Assembly: GCA_949987705.1 (NCBI GenBank)
Contig: OX465282.1
Coordinates: 83,440,070-83,504,069 of the forward strand
Direction: 5' to 3'
Length of the DNA: 64,000 bases
Source: Thereva unica
Taxonomy: Eukaryota; Arthropoda; Insecta; Diptera; Therevidae
Shown: positions 1 through 10,267 of the stretch, piece by piece
Numbering within the stretch: position 1 is the stretch's first letter
How the letters are laid out: each line of letters starts with the position of its first letter
Notes under the pieces: generated by a model
What the model was told of the DNA's origin: nothing
Databases searched by the model: none
The model's input: the letters and a program-made list of their open reading frames with translations, nothing else
Translations under genes and position numbers: made by a program

Positions 1-1945
1 TAATGAGGATGATAAAATCGTCTGGAGGATTGACGCACGGTCGAGGTATTACTGAAAGTACACTTGCAACATGGACACAAGGTATGGTGCGTTTGCAAGA
101 TGTATGCGAGCAAGTAACGGAGTACTGTCATATTTCGATGGATACTTCTGAGCAACACGTTGATTATAAAGATGCACGTGTATGGCGGGATAACGAAGAT
201 ACTGAAAAAATTGATCATTGGCTAGCATCTCACGATCCTTTTATAGATCGTTTGGAGTTAATATCTATTGCCACTGGAATAGTTGCTTCCGAAAATATCA
301 ATTGCCATCGTGCCATGGAGATTGGGGAATCTTTGATTAAAAACATGTTAGGATCGAATTTCCAAAATTTATCATTAAAAAGAAGAAATAAAGTTCTTTC
401 TCTAAGCGCTATGTCCTGTACAATTGAGTAACAACCTCAATCTCCTGTTGTTATTAATCCTTTGCTTTTATTTCAACGTATGTGTATTTCTAAGGAATCA
501 GTAGGTGATTTGAAGAAATACTTACAATATGAACTGGCACCATTTCCATTGTCATTGTTTTCGGAGGAAGGCATGAGGAAAGGGACTAAATCAACATTGT
601 TTAAGGCTTTCTTACCAGTGGAAAGATCAGCAGATGCAAGAACAAAAACTCATTTTGTCATTGACGGCGGTTTTCTTCTTCACAAGGTGGTTTGGGAAAG
701 GAATTCATCCGTTCAACAGATTTGCAATAAATATATAAAATATGTTCAAAGACATTATGGCTCCTCTACAAGTATCATATTCGACGGTTATTCTGATGAT
801 GTAGACATCGCAGGAACGAAATCCTGAGAGCGTATGCGACGGACGAAAAAAGAAAAATCGACGGAAGTGATATTCGACCACAATACGATCCTTGCAATAT
901 CACAAGAGCAATTTCTCGGTAATGAACACAATAAAAATAATTTTATTAATATTTTAAAAAAAGAGTTGTCTGAAAAGCGCTTTTTTGCCGACCAGGCTGA
1001 ATCAGATGCAGATTTACTCATTGTTTCTACTGCTCTTAGATCATCAGGATCATTCGACTCTGTAACAATATTGTTGCAGAAGATATTGATATTCTTGTAT
1101 TGCTCACTGCTCTTGGAAGAACATACTCTAATGTTTACTTTCTAAAACCAGCAAAAGGGCGTTCCGATGAACAATTTTATTGCTCATCAAGTTTTATGCA
1201 TGGAGATATGATTGTGAATAATTTGTTATTTCTTCATGCTTTCTCAGGCTTATGGCAAGGGTAAACATCAGCACCTTATGGCATGGGTAAACTGAAGTTT
1301 ATCACAGTCTTCGAAAAAAATCCACAGCTAGCTTCAGTAATTGCATTATTTCTTAAAGAAAAAGTCGACTCGAATTTGCTTCGTGCTGTTGGCGAACGTT
1401 ATTTTAATGCTCTTTATGGCGGTGATAATAAAGATGCAACGCTCGACGATCTTCGATATAAAAGATTTGCAAAATAGGCTACACGAAATAATTTCAATTT
1501 GTGTACACTTCCGCCAACACAAGATTCTGCACGTATGCACACCTACCGAGTGTACCACCAAGTACAAACTTGGCTCGGAAGATACAACGATCCAGAAGAA
1601 TGGGGCTGGAAAAAAACATCACGCATGTTTATGCCAGTGCAAAATACAAAACCTGCAGCTCCTCCAGAGCTTTTGAAGTTAATATTTTGTCGTTGTAAAG
1701 GTAAATGCGGTGCAGCTTGTGGGTGTCGCAAATCTGGATTAAAATGTTCCACCGTATGCGAAAATTGCTGTGGTGAGACTTGCAGCAATGTAATGAAAAT
1801 TTCAAAATTAATAATTGAAGACGAGATGGAAGACGAATTTCCAACCTTGACACCATTGCACTCTGTTAGAATTCCTCAGCAAATCGCAAAATACCCACAT
1901 CATGAACCACAACCTGGCCCTTCAAAATCAGCAAGAATGGAGTAG
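1..1945 (+). pseudogene. Degenerate multicopy gene: GGLT-motif N-terminus, PIN/XPG-like nuclease core, CXC-type tail
   Basis: The gene enters the window already open. One frame from base 3 to about 1070 carries a conserved N-terminal stretch (GGLTHGRGITES), then a hydrophobic strand (FVIDGGFLLHKVVW) and IIFDGYSDD..GTKS..RMRR, followed by AESDADLLIV, the acidic layout I associate with PIN/XPG-type nucleases. That frame is cut by TAA at 429-431 and TGA at 825-827. After about 1070 the match moves between frames: a VYFLKPAKG stretch, a degraded HAFSG segment near 1240, then LPPTQDSARMHTYRVYHQ at 1499-1945. The last part ends in a Cys-rich block (CRCKGKCGAACGCRKSGLKC and more Cys) resembling tesmin/TSO1 CXC repeats. 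I recognise the arrangement from unnamed proteins repeated in arthropod and cnidarian genomes, but the family role is unknown to me. At least two stops and two or more frameshifts make it nonfunctional. Confidence 0.65.
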
Positions 1946-2826
1946 AAATACATCGTGGAGTAGGCCTTTTGGGGATACCACATTAAAAAAATGCGCCAAC
2001 CAACTCTACCTCAGGCAGGTGGTGTGGAAATGAGTTGTAAAACCTGCAAATTTTAGTCATATGTGAATAAAACACTTTTTTGCAGCCCTAAAATAAGTTA
2101 TTTCAAAAAATTGAAGTAACTAATACATGTTATTATTCAAAGAATTTCATTTTTAACCAACTCGTACCTTGTAAAAAATCAAAATACAAAATAATCAACA
2201 TTTCACGTTTTGGCCAGAAAGGGCCTAGGCGGTTAAGGGGTCAAATGTGCCTTAAGCCAAAACATTTTTCTGCTTCGGCCATTCGAAAGGACATGTTTTG
2301 AAACTTCTATACGAATTTTTTCAGATTTTTTTGAAAAGCATATTTTGCACTAGAGATAATTTAATGATTTTCAACATAATATTTTTTTCATCATAATATT
2401 ATCAAACATAAAATCTGAAAAAATTCACACGTATTGTTTATCTCAAAACAAGTATTCAGATATTTTTTTTTTTGATTTTTTTGGCGCGAAATTCAGATGT
2501 AAAAAAACATTTGAAAAATTATTTTTGCATTATTTCTCAGATTCATAGTACTGTTCTGAAATTTTGAGGGATGATTACCTACGAGCAGCTGATAAACATA
2601 TATTTTTTTCAGATGTGTTCGACGTTATCAGTATAAAAAGAAATAAAAATCATATTTTTCAAAATTTGAATTTCCCTCTAAAAACTGAATAAAAACGTTA
2701 TGGAAAATCGTATTTGGAAAAAATAATGCAATTACAACATGTAATAACAATTATATTTATCGAAATTACACAACAAACATGTTTTTCGAGTTTCATCTCC
2801 TATTACAAACCAATATGTACAGATGA
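1946..2826. other. AT-rich noncoding stretch
   Basis: There is no recognisable gene. The sequence is A/T-homopolymer rich with stops in all frames. It lies between the plus-strand pseudogene and a minus-strand C-terminal coding scrap and may be the 3' flank of both. Confidence 0.6.
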
Positions 2827-3009
2827 TTAATCGTCCTCTTCACTGTCTTCATTAATAACAGGTATAAACGTTTCGACTGTAAAAATTTTGCTCAAGATCT
2901 CTGCGGGCCTGATTATTTTTGATAAATAACGCGCATAAGATAAATAGTAGATAATTGCAGCTACGTGTGCGCAACATCCAATTGTTCGTCTGCCATTCGG
3001 GCATTCACA
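2827..3009 (-). pseudogene. C-terminal scrap of a transposase-like gene with a Cys/His motif and acidic tail
   Basis: Read on the minus strand, 3009 to 2827 is open for 60 codons and ends in TAA. It contains CECPNGRRTIGCCAHVAAII, a Cys/His arrangement like SWIM-type zinc motifs, then YYLSYARYL and an acidic C-terminus (NEDSEEDD). I recognise this ending from large uncharacterised DDE-type proteins that are multicopy in insects; that link is from memory. No coding match is visible upstream of 3009, so only the last exon or fragment remains. A shorter, similar acidic tail (EPVINEDSDED, stop) lies on the minus strand near 21110-21160, which supports a repeated family. Confidence 0.45.
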
Positions 3010-3940
3010 ACATTAAGTTATTAGTAGTATTAGCAATAAATTAATGAAAATGACCCACAAACAATGCCCGTTACTGTGCTCTACCCCCTTAAAGCAAAAT
3101 AAATAAAAAAAATGCATTCAAACTTTGATTTTTATTAAACAAAAAAAAAACAACAACAATGTTTTGCACTTATATTAAAGCTGACGCTTTAAGGCTCCGG
3201 AGAATGTTCAGTCTCATAAAGCGTTTCCTAAAAAATGTAAATATTATTTAGTACTACCAATAAATAGCAGAGCGCGTTGCCCCAAAAGCTTAGATCACTC
3301 TTGATCTTCTACACGCCCTGATGGTAGAAGAAATTGCTACAAACAGCTAGTGATCCCAGTTTGATCGCATTACACGAATTTTAGGTAAAGCGAATTCCTA
3401 GTATATTTGCCGTATTGAGCTAATAGAATTGCATGGTTACATTAGTCGCCCTGAGTTAATGTAATCTTCCTATAACTAACTCTTGGTTTACATTTCAGAG
3501 AAACTATTAAACACATTAGTCGGCTTGAGCTAATGTAAAAAATCCAACAAAATTAAATTTATTGATTTTACGTTAGCAGATATCCACACCAACTTCAGAG
3601 ACGATAAAGTCAGGTCCACATACAGCTGCGGGAACATCAAAGCTCGGAATATAACTTCTTTATATAAAAATATTAAGTACATACATATTGAATTTGAATG
3701 AATTTAAACCTAGATTAAGTTAGAAGTAGTGATTATTAAATTTCGTGTAAAAATCGAATTTGGAATAAATTAATAACTTGAATTTACGCAGCAGTCTTTC
3801 ACTCTGAGTTATTGTTGTAATCACTGAGTTCTTCAGACAGGCTATCATAGCCCCCAACAGATACTGTCGTAATCCTGACAACCCACGGCAATACAACAAT
3901 GCATTTTATCTTTACAATGAAAATACAAAAATAACAGTAG
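3010..3940. other. Noncoding stretch with two related inverted repeats
   Basis: No gene is recognised. Two similar palindromic sites lie at 3437-3464 (arms TTACATTA/TAATGTAA) and 3513-3536 (arms ACATTAG/CTAATGT), each enclosing a TCG..TGAG core. They may be protein-binding sites or remnants of one repeat. Confidence 0.4.
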
Positions 3941-5452
3941 GTATGTAAATTGTTCTTCAAAAATACTCTAGGAATTAATGACAGACCCATTCGGACTGTC
4001 TTGGAGAAGAAGATTAATGGAATTACTATTGAAGATATGAGAGGAAAACACCAGCATCATAAAATGATGGATGAAAAAATTAAGAACTCAGTGCGTGAGC
4101 ACATTAACTCCATTCCTAGAATGGAGAGTCATTACACGCGTGCAAATTCTTCTCAGGAATATATTTCAGGAGATCAATGTCTTGCTGATTTGTATAGAGA
4201 TTACAAAAGGATGCGTGAAGACAAAAATGAACCAACTGCTAATTTGACAATGTATAGTCAAATTTTCTCAAAACAATTTAATATTTCATTTTTTTCTCCT
4301 AAGAAAGACCTTTGTAATTTATGCGAAAAGTTTAAAAATTCACCTAATGACGAAGAACTAAAAAAAAAGTAGAGGAACATACTAAAGAAAAACTTCTGAG
4401 TCGTAGTTCAAAGGAAGAAAACAAGAAGCTTATTTCTGAAAACTTTGTCGCAGCCACCTTTGATTTGCAAGCTGTTCTTCCAAGTCCTATAGGAAATGCT
4501 TCGCTGTTCTACTATAAATCCAAAATTAACTCGTATAATTTTACAATTTCTCAGCTTGGAGCAGACAATGTGCAATGATATTTTTGGCATGAGGGAGAGG
4601 GTCTAAGAGGCGCTAACGAAATCGGATCGTGCCTCTTACTGTATTTAGAAAAACTAGCCGCCGATAAAGAAAATATTGAAATTACTTTTTATTCTGACAA
4701 TTGCTGCGGTCAAAATAAAAACCGCTATATAATTGCCTTGTTTTTGTAGGCAGTATGGAATTTAATATAAAAAGTATAACCCATAAATTCTTCATCGTTG
4801 GGCATACCCAAAACGAGGGTGACACTGTGCATTCGGTAATCGAAAAAGAAATAAAGAAAGCTAAAAAGGGTGGACCAATATACACTGACTCAAAAATGTG
4901 TTGCAATGTTTTGGAAATTCAATTATTTGTCCTATCCTATTCACACAAGGATCGGAAGATGTATGAATGGGATAATGTAGTTTTTACTAAAAACTACATT
5001 ATCCCAGTCATCCTGCGCCCAATATTTGTGTAATAAGTCAAGGACAAACAATTTAATTTCCAAAACATTGCAACACATTTTTGAGTGAGTGTATATTCCT
5101 CAACAGTATTCAATGTTAATTAGGACGGCCAAAAAACGCGGAAATCCGTATAATGTCAATGAGTTGTCACATGAAAATTTTTTTGATTTGAAGAACTTAA
5201 GTAACAAAATTGTTACGTTTGCAAAGTAAACCGATGGAAATGTTATTCAACTGAATCAGATGAAAATAATTAAGTATGAAACAGAAAATCCGTTTAGTTT
5301 CAAATATAAGTACTCTTACAGTCAAGAAAACTTCAATACGGTTGTTGTTAAACAAAACAGAAATGGACAGGCCAAGAATGATACTATCCTTAAACTAGAA
5401 AGGCTGACATTGATAATTAATGAAAGAAAAAAAAATGATTGCATGTCCTAGG
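3941..5452 (+). pseudogene. DUF7869/integrase-like multicopy gene, broken and MITE-interrupted
   Basis: An apparent acceptor (ACAGTAG, exon from 3941) opens VCKLFFKNTLGINDRPIRT, then SFFSPKKDLCNLCEKF, TFDLQAVLPSP..FYYKSK, ITFYSDNCCGQNKNR, ITHKFFIVGHTQNEGDTVHS and, after the MITE, LIRTAKKRGNPYNVNELSHE. These blocks, in this order, match a large insect family annotated as DUF7869 or integrase-like, with an RNase-H-like core; function is unproven and I infer transposase ancestry. The lesions are a frameshift in the A-run near 4370, a TGA near 4576, stop and frame changes near 4747-4755, and a TAA near 5227. The MITE at 4883-5091 sits in the GPIY..PQQY region, and the frame resumes exactly when the MITE and one TA are discounted. 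The tail runs open to a TAG at about 5450. Confidence 0.65.
4883..5091. mobile_element. 209-bp palindromic Tc1/mariner-type MITE, TA target duplication
   Basis: The element is almost wholly an inverted repeat. The left end CACTGACTCAAAAATG and right end CATTTTTGAGTGAGTG pair, and the arms meet at a perfect core around 4965-5003 (GGATAATGTAGTTTTT and its complement). TA lies on both sides (4881-4882, 5092-5093). CACTG-type ends with a TA duplication fit Tc1/mariner. It carries no coding sequence. Confidence 0.85.
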
Positions 5453-6514
5453 TTAATTCGAAACTCATTCCCTAACATTATCAATATTTTTTTACCTCAT
5501 TATAAATTTGTTATTTGGACTCATTGTAAAATGTTGAAAATAAAATCACTGTTAAAATAAAATCGCAATAGACACATCAACATGAAAACTAAAAAATTCG
5601 ATCAGAAAAAACGTCATAATTCAAAACAAAAGTAATTTTTTTATCTTTAAGAAGGCAAATGCTTTCAAAAATAATAAAAAGATAGCAAAAGGTTAATTTA
5701 AAGATGTTATGGATTTTTTCCCCATTTTGAAACTTAAACTTTTTCAATGTTTAAAAAATGTCAATTTCATATTTCCTCTCCTGTGAAATATAACAATTTC
5801 GAGTTGTGCCACTATTCTTGCCGAGAGGCGACATTAAGCCAATGTGCAACTACGGATGTGTTGTAAATTAAAGCATTATTATACAGAACCCCTTTTTTCT
5901 TTAACTAAACAATAATGTTCTTTTTAAAAAATGCCGCAATTGATACCTCTTACATATATTTCGTTCTTAGCATATTTCTTTTTGCCGCACTCGTTTATGA
6001 GAATCATAAAACATGGAAATTCCATAACTACATTGATCCCTTTGTCGGATCGAAAAACAAGTCTTATGGTTTTATGACCATGTTTGTTTCAAGGATGTGA
6101 GAGGTATCAATTGTCCATGGGTCTGTATTTTTTAAGAAAGGAAATCAGTTCTTGATGTACAAGTAAGATTTCAAGAGTCAGTCAATTTTCAGACTTCAAA
6201 CCAAATGTTTCAAAATCGCAAATAAAGCGTATTTTTATTCAGAAATAGTGCTGTTCGGTGAACAGAGGACCTAAAATATGACAAAAGAATAAAAGATTGA
6301 ATTAAAAAAGGGAACAAAGGCCAGCGACTCCATAGGGCTACCATAGGGCATCTACATTCATGCGGAAGAACACCAATAAAGAATGCTGTAACGGATAAAT
6401 ATGAAGTATTTTTTATTGTTGTAGAAATTATTTAAATACATTTATATCGATCGTACTTACCAAGGATAATTACAAGTTATAAACAATGTCCACTGCACCA
6501 CTTTGTTTACCATC
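5453..6514. other. AT-rich noncoding stretch
   Basis: No gene is recognised. A 61-codon open frame at 5915-6100 has a hydrophobic run but no known family, no repeats and no context, so I treat it as chance. Confidence 0.5.
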
Positions 6515-6528
6515 ACTATCTAAATGTC
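6515..6528. repeat. Target-site duplication, left copy, of the Jockey-like LINE
   Basis: ACTATCTAAATGTC at 6515-6528 is repeated exactly at 20040-20053, on the outer edges of the LINE segments. It lies immediately beside the LINE tail (GAA-rich after AATAAATAAA on the minus strand). Confidence 0.85.
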
Positions 6529-7255
6529 TTCTTCTTCTTTATTTATTCGACTTCAAATACAATTACAAAAGAAACAATTCAACTTATAATAACTTGTTTT
6601 ACAATTATTAATGGACTATAATGTTCAGGCCATTTGGCTTAATTTATTTTAATACTGCCAAGCTTTGTGCGATAACTATAATAAATTCAGCGCATTTGCG
6701 ACTGATGCGCCCTAAATTCTTAATATTCCCTCAGTGGGGTAAAAAAAAACTTACATCTAACCTAACCTAAAGAAAACATCATCTAAAAATAACGAGTGTA
6801 CTAGAGCGAAGCTCCATACGCAAGAGCTGACGTGTTCTATCACAGTATAAACTGTATATGATAGCAGGTTTTCTTTATGTATTAGATTATAGGGTAGTAT
6901 GCCCTATACATGACATGTTAATTTTTTATATTCAATAAGACATATTTAATAATACATGTAAGCATAGTCCTCAGATATAATGGAGGGTATGTTTACAGTA
7001 TAACAAAAGTTCATAACAAGAATAATGTAATAGAATTCATTTTTATATTATTCTTAAAGTAGACAAGATTATTAAGTTCAAAATAATATGATTATTATAG
7101 TTATTCCAAAAATACAATTAAGTTGTTAAAAATAAGAAAAAAAAATACAAATTCGATAGCAAAAGTTATTATTCATGTATAACAAAATCTATAATGATAT
7201 CAAAAGAGCTCAGATAATATTTCTCATGAAGATATAAGAAAGAGAAAATAAAAAT

Positions 7256-7822
7256 TTACCTTCTATTTTGAGAAAGGGCAAAACTTCCTTCATAAAATCT
7301 CGGGATTACATTAATTTCATTAACCGGTTCAAATAAGTGGCTTGAACTGGGATTGCATAAACCTAAAGGGGTGATATAGAATCTTTCCGATAGGGGGACA
7401 GCGGTGTCTCTTCTGAATATTTCATTCAAAAGGATATTCTCATGATTTTCAAGATTATTTAATATTTTTAGGGTCAGTTTAATAGCATAAGTTAATAATG
7501 GAGTTATTTTAGCTTTATCATAAATATTTTTATTAGAAAATCTTTTATTTTCAGATTTAAAGTAGAGATTGGTACAGGCTCTAAGAATCTTTCTTTCAAA
7601 TCGTTCAATCTCTTTCCCTACAGAGGGGGAGATTGAAAACCATATAGGAAAACCGTAAAGTAAAATAGGTCTAATCAATTGTTTATAAATTGAAAGTTTA
7701 GATTTAATTGGTAAGGATACATTTCTTAAAAGTGGCATGAGGGCTTTAGAGACTTTAGTAAGAGCTTTTCTGCCTTGTAAGTTAGGTTTAAGTAAATTAT
7801 TAAAAGATACTCCGAGGTATTT
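7256..7822 (-). pseudogene. LINE ORF2 C-terminus (post-RT region), provirus-interrupted
   Basis: The minus-strand protein reads YLGVSFNNLLKPN, then LPIKSKLSIYKQLIRPILLY and GFPIW, the typical region after the reverse transcriptase domain in Jockey-clade LINEs. It ends SFALSQNRR before a stop at 7256. The upstream codons (IKLFIDNAPIKITNELK) are found at 15686-15746 on the minus strand, beyond the inserted provirus. The reading frame joins exactly when the provirus and one ATTT are removed. This stretch itself has no stops, but the gene is dead because its 5' part is inverted. No RNase H domain is seen. Confidence 0.85.
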
Positions 7823-8272
7823 TGTTAAGTGCAACTTCCATCCTTTGAAATTTCACTTAATGTTGTGGGCAATTATCCGCACTAAATTACACGGTTTTAT
7901 AATAATAAATCTTTATTACGATAAATTCACTTTATTAATGATATTTAAACTTTTAACTAACTATAAAAGATTTTAAAGAAAAACTTAATTCAAATCCGAA
8001 CAATATTCGCGTGTTTCTAGTAAGGGGTTCAAACTGGTAATGAATGAACGGATAAAATCTAAGTCTTAGGAACTTTATTATCAAAGTAAGCTAAATCTTA
8101 AGTCTAAGAATCTTATCTCTAGTTCTGATGAAATTATGAAATTCGATATGGTGCGATGTTAAGTTTTGATGACGAAGAAAATATATGTGGAGCGGATGTT
8201 TATGATACGTAGAATGTATTATATGTGGAGCGGATGTTTATGATACATAGAATGTGCTGTGTGCACATAACA
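7823..8272 (-). repeat. 3' LTR of the errantivirus-like element
   Basis: This 450-bp repeat is nearly identical to 15236-15685 (differences such as ccat/ctat near the start and gatg/gacg). It starts TGTTAAGTG and ends CACATAACA on the plus strand. Internally it contains a direct repeat of ATATGTGGAGCGGATG at about 8175 and 8221. Confidence 0.93.
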
Positions 8273-8284
8273 CCTCCCCCCTTA
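8273..8284 (-). promoter_or_regulatory. Polypurine tract
   Basis: The minus strand reads TAAGGGGGGAGG directly before the 3' LTR. This is the purine run used to prime plus-strand DNA synthesis in LTR retroelements. Confidence 0.85.
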
Positions 8285-8300
8285 GTCGTAGGATTAGGAA

Positions 8301-10205
8301 CTAATCCGAAGTAGAAAATCCATAGGTAACATCGGTTCTTGAAGAATTTAGAGATCGCCTGCTATTTATCCTTTGAATCCTTGGTATTTGCCGCAAGGGT
8401 AGCTCGATTTGTTCACTATGTCGTTCATGTATTACCAAAGGTGAGACGTTCCTATCCTCTGCAGAAGATCGGGTTGTTGGAGTAGATGTAACGCTTTTAT
8501 CTCCGGAATTAAAACAATGATTATAAACAGCAACCAGGCAGCCTGATGATCTCCTAGGTTGATCACGTTTCGTGCAACATAATAATTTTATACATGTATA
8601 TAATCCAATATAAGAGAAGAGTTTGTGAAGGATGAATATTCCCATGAACGTTGCTATAACCTTTATCGCTAGGACGTACCAGTACTGATGCCTTACGATG
8701 TGTGGTTTATTTAGAAGGTCATCAATGTGATCATCTAGGATGTCTAACCTATGTGAAGCTTGCTTGAGGTCGTCTAATCGAACGTTGGTAAGATGGATCG
8801 GAGAGAGATACAAGTTATTCTTGGAATTGGTAGAGTTCTCCTTTTGACAGCAGTCATCTTCGAGTATGTTGATTTCAGGAATGATGTTGTGATAGTTTAT
8901 CGTTATTTTCCTGCCAGCAATTAGTTGGTTGAGTTTTTAATATGCCCTACATCCGTCTTCAAGGGTTAAGATTCCAGTATTTTGGATGATCTTGTCGAAT
9001 ACTTCTACTTCAGGGCAGTCTATTGTAAGTCTATCGGGACTGCTTAAAACGAAAATCCATTGATTATATTTTAAAGGGTGCCATACTTCGATGTTTCCTT
9101 TCACCATGTGAGTTTTACAATCTTCAGGAATTTTATTTTTAATTGATGTTAAAAATGTAGTTTCGCATGTAGGTTTCTCCAGTGTTGAGTAGATTTCGTG
9201 AGTTTCGCAGATCATGTCATCTTCAGCTATATTTTGGCATTGCGTGAAATCTCGCAGGTTCACGTACTGTAACTTATTAATTGAAATTGCGATAGAAGGA
9301 TATAAAGGGTCTATAAAGGCATAAACATAGGAGTCTTGTGGAATTGGTAGTGGAAATAATTTATAAACATTAAATAGAGGGGTTTGAATTATAAAAACTA
9401 ATCTATCGTTTTGGTAATATACTCTTAATCTAGATAAATCTAGCAACTTATAAGCATTATTATATTCTAAAGCTAATGGAAAGTTCTTTCCATCTGAAAG
9501 TAATTTAATATTATTATTTAATACGTCTATGAGTTGTTTAGGGGTGATAATAACAGGATGCAATATATTAGTTTTTGCAAATAGAATAGCATTAATTAAT
9601 TGATCAAATTGTTCATTCATTTCGTTTACAAGGTAAGTTAATTTATTCATATGATCAGTAACAACAAGTGATCCCTCTAAAATAGTTTCAGAGTGAATAG
9701 TATTATTTATGAATTTATTAATTGTATTTATGTTTTCATTAAAAATCCTTTCATTCTCTTTAAGAGAGTTAATTGATTCGTTAAAATTAGAAATAGTGCT
9801 TTTAACCACCTGAATCTGTTCTTTCATGAGATTTTGAACATTCTTGTCGTCTTCTTCTACTTTCTTAATGGCATCGTTATAATACTGCGCATCGTCGACA
9901 TCAGGGGTTCCGAATAACCAGTTTAATGCATAGCTTCCGGCATTGAAAAGTCCGCGCTTGTTTCTACGATGATTGATTAAATGTGCAAGGGTTTCTTCCT
10001 TTTGGCGGAGTTTGGGTATTTGTATAGATAAGAAATCAAGAGTCTGCGCGCAATGGAAAGCGTATGTTTTTAGCGCATTACCGCGGCATAGATGAAGTGA
10101 TTTTTCATAAATGTTTTCGATTAAAGAGAGTTTCTTATTATAAAAGGATATGTTTGTATATGTAATGATTTGCCAGAAATCAGAGTAAAGTCTCACGTGT
10201 CCCAA
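8301..10205 (-). pseudogene. env: Retroviral envelope (baculovirus F-like), split by one in-frame stop
   Basis: The 422-codon part (10205 to 8937) has a basic cleavage site RRNKR followed by a Gly/Phe/Leu-rich fusion-peptide-like segment, then a long heptad-like helix region. This order is typical of class I F-like envelopes of insect errantiviruses. It stops at a TAA (8937-8939). The same frame then remains open to 8301 and carries a hydrophobic membrane anchor (around VIATFMGIFILHKLF) and a Cys-containing cytoplasmic tail of roughly 90 residues. A single substitution-type stop therefore removes the anchor. The first methionine chosen lacks an obvious signal peptide, so the true start may be upstream or produced by splicing from gag, as in other errantiviruses. 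Role: membrane fusion and particle entry in insect cells. Confidence 0.85.
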
Positions 10206-10267
10206 ATGTTCGTAGAAAAGTCCACTGCCTTTAATTACGGGCTCTATTTTGAAGTGTTCCGCTTTAA

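Noticed and set aside
5915..6100. Small membrane protein of 61 residues
   Set aside because: No family, no coding context, AT-rich hydrophobic run expected by chance.
6755..6775. Telomere-type CCTAA repeats
   Set aside because: Only two to three units (TAACCTAACCTAA), within a LINE 3' untranslated region; far too short for telomeric DNA.
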